Assembly (NCBI GenBank): GCA_001179505.1
Contig: CDMY01000296.1
Location: 3,921-67,920 of the forward strand
Length of the DNA stretch: 64,000 bases
Direction: 5' to 3'
DNA from: Vitrella brassicaformis
Lineage: Eukaryota; Sar; Vitrellaceae
Shown here one piece after another: positions 60,026 through 64,000 of this stretch (position 1 is the first letter of the stretch; each line of letters opens with the position of its first letter). The position numbers were made by a program, and so were the translations under genes. The notes beneath the pieces were generated by a model. That model had not been told where the DNA came from and searched no databases. It saw only the letters and a program-made list of their open reading frames with translations.

Positions 60026-62982
60026 CTATAGGATGATGCAGCACTTGGGTTTGGCTGCATCGGGTGGCTGCTGCTGTGCCTGCACCACCGGCTGCGCATA
60101 CGACGTGGGCGCCACGGGGCCGCCGCCTGTGGTAGTGGTCACCTGCACGGCCGTCACCTGACCAGAGGAAAGGAAGGGACGCACAGATACAGACAGATAC
60201 AGGTCGTGTGGTGTGCTCTGCGTGTGTGTGTGGTGTGTGGTGAGGTGACCGACCTGCATGGGTGAGGCCTCTGCGAGTGTTGCTGTGGATGTGTTGAACA
60301 GCCGCTGCATGTCGCCCATACAGTCCTACACCCACACACGCACACACCCAGCCGTCCATCCATCCATCCACAAATGTCTGTGCGTCTGTCTGTCTGTCTG
60401 TATATATGTGTCTCGGCTTGCCTTGTACATGGCCCCGTTGCTCGTGACGCCGAGGGCATGGAAGCCCCATCGGCCTGTGTGGCCGTCGCGAGCCACCTTG
60501 GAGATGATCAACGCTGAGCGACATACGGCCAGACACAACACATGTGCTCGCTTGGCCTGCCCGTCAGTCTGTCTGTCTGTCTGTCTGTCAGCCTCTTCAC
60601 CCACCGTCCCTCCTACTCACCTCGTGCATTGGCGCCCTCTGCGAGTTGGTATCTGGCGAGCTCCTGCGTGCCGTCCTCCGCACGACAGTAGGGGTTGGCC
60701 ACCTGCGCGAACGTCACGCCCTGATTGATACATTGGGAGGAACGTACATATCACAACACACATGTGGGGGTGTGGGTGTGGGTGTCTGTAGGTATGTCTT
60801 CCGTCTGTGCGGTGTGCTCACATTGGTGTAGATGTTAATGCAGAAGCTGCACACGCGCATAGCATACACCCAAGGAGAATCGGATGAGAGGAGTATGGTC
60901 TTTTGTGTGTGTGTGTGTGTGTGTGAGTGTGAGTGTGTGTGAGCTTACAAGACTTGTGCCACCGTGGGCCCCAGGGCGTTGAGGTTGATCACTACTCGCT
61001 CGTCATCGCCCTCACCCTTGCCCTGACCACACACACACCACACAAACCCCACACAAATGGCGTCTGTGCACTCGACACACGAACACCGCTCTGGGCAACG
61101 AGACGTACCGTGAGGTTGTCACCGCTATGGCTGATGGCACCCGCCTCGGAGTGCGGCGCGGAACTCTTCAGATTGCCGAAGAACACCGCCTGACCGATCG
61201 ATCGACCAATGGACAGACAGCCACACATGGACAGGACAGGACACACATCATGATGGATGTTGTGCGCAGCGCATGCCCCCGTTCAGTTGAGCTCACCTCT
61301 AGGAAGTTGGCGTGTGTGTCGAATATGACGGCGCTGCAGTCCAGGTCCACAGTGCCGAACGATGTGTCCCAACCTGCAGTGGAATGCATTTGCACACATG
61401 GACAGACAGACAGACAGACAGAGAGGGGTGGGTGGTGTTGTTTGTGGTAGGGATGCTTGAGGGCAGACTGGACCAAGCAGTCCACCCCTCAAAAGCCGAC
61501 ACATCACTCTAGCACCCTAGTTTAACGTGACAAAGAGGGTCGGGACGGCCTCTTAGACGCAGATAATAAGTGCAGTGCACCCACACCACCCACATGCGCC
61601 AGCCCCCGCCTTCCCCCGACAGCGTGTCGGGTGCTTGCGTACCTAGTCCACACGTGATCTTGGGCAGCGCCGAGGAGAAATCCACGACTGAACCTGCAGC
61701 CCGCACACGCCCAGGTACACGGCTGTGTGTGGTGTGGTGTGGGCTGGCGCCACTGCTCACCTTTCGACATCTGGAAGTTGACTCGCTGCACACTCGGCGC
61801 ATGGGGAATCATCTGCCTGATACACACCCTCACACACCCTCTTGTCCCCACCTCACCTCACACACCACACCCACTCTCCCATCCCACCTGATGACCCCGT
61901 TGATGGCCGGCAGCACGTCCATGAAGTGCCGCCCTTGCGCAGGCGCGTCGATGGGCCGGATGAGCCACGACCGGGCGCTGGGCGGCTGGCTCTGCTGCGA
62001 GGCGTTACAGTGCAGTGCTGAGAGGATGATGGCCGTGGCGTTGCCCTTGTTGCTGCCCAGGGGGTACTTGGCCACCGACGTGTGCGACACTTCGTCCAGC
62101 ACCTGCAGCAGGCCTGCACTCATAGCCAAATGCAATAACAGACAGCGTGTGTGTGGTGCCAGCGCTGCGTGTCTGCATCGATTCGTCCGTGCGTCCGTGC
62201 GTACCTCCCTGGACGTCATTGAATGACCCGCCGGTGTAGCAGCAGACGCACACGACCACCATCTGCACGTTGGGCGGCAGCCGGCCGAAGTGAATCGCAA
62301 CCTTCTCTGCGATATGATACCCGTCAGACACACACGACCCACACACGTGGGCATCCATCCATCCAATCACTCACTGCCTGAGTGAATGACTGACCGTCGA
62401 TGCCCGGCACCTTGCCCTCAGTCTCGTCGCCGCTGTGCGTCTGCAGCACCGAACAAACAGCGCAACAGAAAAGAACAAGTGCGATGCAGAAGCAGAAGCG
62501 GAGGCGCATGTGTGTGGGAGTGTGTGTGGATGTGGGTGTGGTGTTGCGGCCTTACTGACCACAGCCCTGCCGCATGCCTTGAGGTTGTTGTAGTAGGCCG
62601 CATCCACTATGCTACCGGCGAAGTCAACGACGAGCGCCTGCACCTGCACTCACCAGGCAAACCAATGCTATCAAGCGACGCTGTCACCACTGCTATCAAG
62701 CGTGTGGATGGATGCTCACGTCCAAGTCGACTGGCGCGTGTGCACCGAAGTCCCAGCTAAGAGCGAATGAGTGGCTACGCGAAGGATCTATCGCGAAATC
62801 CTGAGAGAGATGCCGCAGACAGACGCAGACAGGCGGCGCATCTCTCTCTCTGACGTGTCCATGAATCTGCCCTGTGCGGCCTGCCATAGTGCAGCCGTGT
62901 GGCCCTCCCACTTGGCTTGGCTGACCTTGTTGGTCTCCAGCCGCTGAGCCGACGAATCGTCATACGGAGGCGGGGCGCTCAT
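60026..62982 (-). CDS. Tandem TerD-domain protein with C-terminal prenylation box
   Basis: The ATG at 62982 starts MSAPPPYDDSSAQRLETNK. Two TerD domains follow across about fourteen short exons. The first has SHSFALSWDFGAHAPVDLDV, QALVVDFAGSIVDAAYYNNL and HSGDETEGKVPGIDGEKVAI. The second has GWDTSFGTVDLDCSAVIF, AVFFGNLKSSAPHSEAGA, ISHSGDNLTGKGEGDDERVV and VTFAQVANPYCRAEDGTQEL. The DLD and HSGDxxxG motifs, which carry calcium-binding acidic residues in bacterial TerD, are kept in both. After a Gln/Pro/Ala/Thr-rich tail the protein ends KPKCCIIL, a CaaX box (CIIL) whose Leu predicts geranylgeranylation, with a second Cys that could be palmitoylated. So it is likely a membrane-tethered, calcium-responsive protein. 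TerD is known from bacterial tellurite and stress resistance and occurs in some eukaryotes. Confidence 0.8.
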
Positions 62983-63350
62983 TTCTTTGACGCGACTCAC
63001 AGTTCCTTTGCCAACAGCGATGCAACACACGCCCTCAAGGCAGAAACACAGCCGGAAGATAGAACAGGCCTGCAAGCTCGAAGGTCAGCTCGCAACCCCT
63101 GATACGCCTGTCTGTCTGACTGTCTGCGGATGAGTCCATATCGCATTCGGCCGGACGCACCACATGCAGCTGGCCAACTTGCACACGGACCATCCCACTG
63201 ACAGCCAGCCAGCCAGCCAGTCAGCCGCCCAGTCCAGCGGGTCATCCTTCGACCGACACGATCATGCTGCATGACAGAGACCAACACGCAGGCGTCTTGT
63301 GGATACACATCAGATGCATGTCTGCATCATCTGCGGGGCTCACTTTGTAG
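62983..63350. other. Intergenic stretch
   Basis: 368 bp between the TerD gene start and the stop of the partial upstream gene, both minus. It contains short GACA/GCCA repeats. No gene is supported. Confidence 0.5.
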
Positions 63351-64000
63351 CTATGGCGCCTGGCCGTCGAGGACGATAGCTGCGATGGGAGTCACCAGGC
63401 GGCGGACCTTGGCGGCCGTCAGGGGGAATCGCTGGGCGAATGGGGCCCCCTGAGGGACACCCGCTGCTGGCGCCTCGGTGGTACGGATGTTGACGTGGAC
63501 TGCACGCAGACAACAGCAGAGCGGATGGTCCGACGACACGACAGCATGATGATGGGTTGTCAATGTGTTGTCAATGTGTATGCGTACCGCTCTGGTTGTT
63601 GGCTGGGCGGATGCCAAAGAGAATCCAGGCGATGAATGGGTCGGCAGCCGTTGTCAGCACGTGCGCCTGCCCACAGAACCCACTGGCCCGCTCGCATGCC
63701 GTCACGTCCGAGCACTCGTCGAGGGGCGTGTGCGGCGATCGAGTCATGATGCGGTCGACGTGGCCGCCACGCACACGCCTGACACACACATCAATAACGC
63801 ACCACATAGTCATTCGCCCTCTCATTTTGTGCCGTCCATCCACTCACTCATCCACCGCCACTGTTGGCGAGTAGGTGAAGCCGCCCACAGCCCGCAACCG
63901 GCGAACCAGCATCAGGCTCTTTAACAGGGAGCTCGCCGATGCGTCAACAGCCCCGTTGTTGACGCCACCTGTCGCCCAGCCCACACCATGCTGCCACCGA
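63351..64000 (-). CDS. Unidentified protein, 3' part only
   Basis: Three exons join in phase and end at TAG 63351: one running in from beyond the right edge (GAVDASASSLLKSLMLVRRL, GGFTYSPTVAVDE), one at about 63778-63587 (SPHTPLDECSDVTACERASG, PFIAWILFGIRPANNQ), and a last one (VHVNIRTTEAPAAGVPQG to IAAIVLDGQAP). Introns have the usual GT-AG ends with a TG-rich acceptor side. The visible cysteines may form disulphides, but no family is recognised. The 5' part lies outside the window. Confidence 0.45.

Overview
The window looks like nuclear DNA of a photosynthetic alveolate with a secondary plastid. My best guess is a chromerid alga such as Vitrella; this is inferred, not proven. The evidence is: many short introns (about 50-150 bp) in almost every gene; a protein with a signal peptide, an ASA|F cleavage-like site and a twin-arginine lumen signal; a cytosolic-type eukaryotic seryl-tRNA synthetase; an Integrator-like subunit; and several membrane and cysteine-rich proteins. 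No bacterial operons, insertion sequences or CRISPR arrays are present. A 300-base N gap follows a poly-C run near 21.75 kb.

Layout. 0-7.5 kb, minus strand: a large UBL/RING-H2 protein that runs off the left edge, a protein with an Fn3-like segment, and an EF-hand protein with four predicted membrane segments. The last two overlap on the same strand. 7.7-10.5 kb, plus: a mitochondrial pyruvate/branched-chain dehydrogenase kinase with an ACT domain added at its C-terminus. 10.5-13.6 kb: a long gene-free, microsatellite-rich block. 13.6-21.4 kb: a small minus-strand unknown, seryl-tRNA synthetase (plus), a LAMTOR4/roadblock-like protein (minus), and an NHL-repeat/BTB fusion (plus). 22.7-27.5 kb: a probable Integrator subunit 7 (minus). 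28.4-33.5 kb: two tail-to-tail PHD-finger genes sharing an extra motif. 33.7-40.8 kb: a thylakoid-lumen candidate, a YciI-like protein, a secreted GH3 glycosidase, and a secreted Frizzled-like cysteine-rich protein. 41.1-45 kb: a VWA-domain protein with an antisense tRNA-Ala(TGC) inside one intron. 45.4-57.6 kb, minus: an F-box-like protein, a large coiled-coil protein and a prominin-like five-span membrane protein. 57.7-59.3 kb: S-formylglutathione hydrolase. 60.0-63.0 kb: a tandem TerD protein ending in a prenylation box. 63.35 kb to the right edge: an unidentified partial gene.

The genes do not form one pathway. Themes are metabolism (PDK-ACT, S-formylglutathione hydrolase, GH3), gene expression (SerRS, INTS7, PHD pair), ubiquitin or adaptor functions (RING, F-box, BTB), and membrane or secreted proteins. 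The strongest observations are the kinase-ACT fusion and a strand-polarised intron design: CA-rich just after the donor and TG-rich just before the acceptor, so the two ends of an intron can pair. Exon joins were read by eye. For the PDK-ACT, lumen and YciI genes the summed exon lengths are exact multiples of three.
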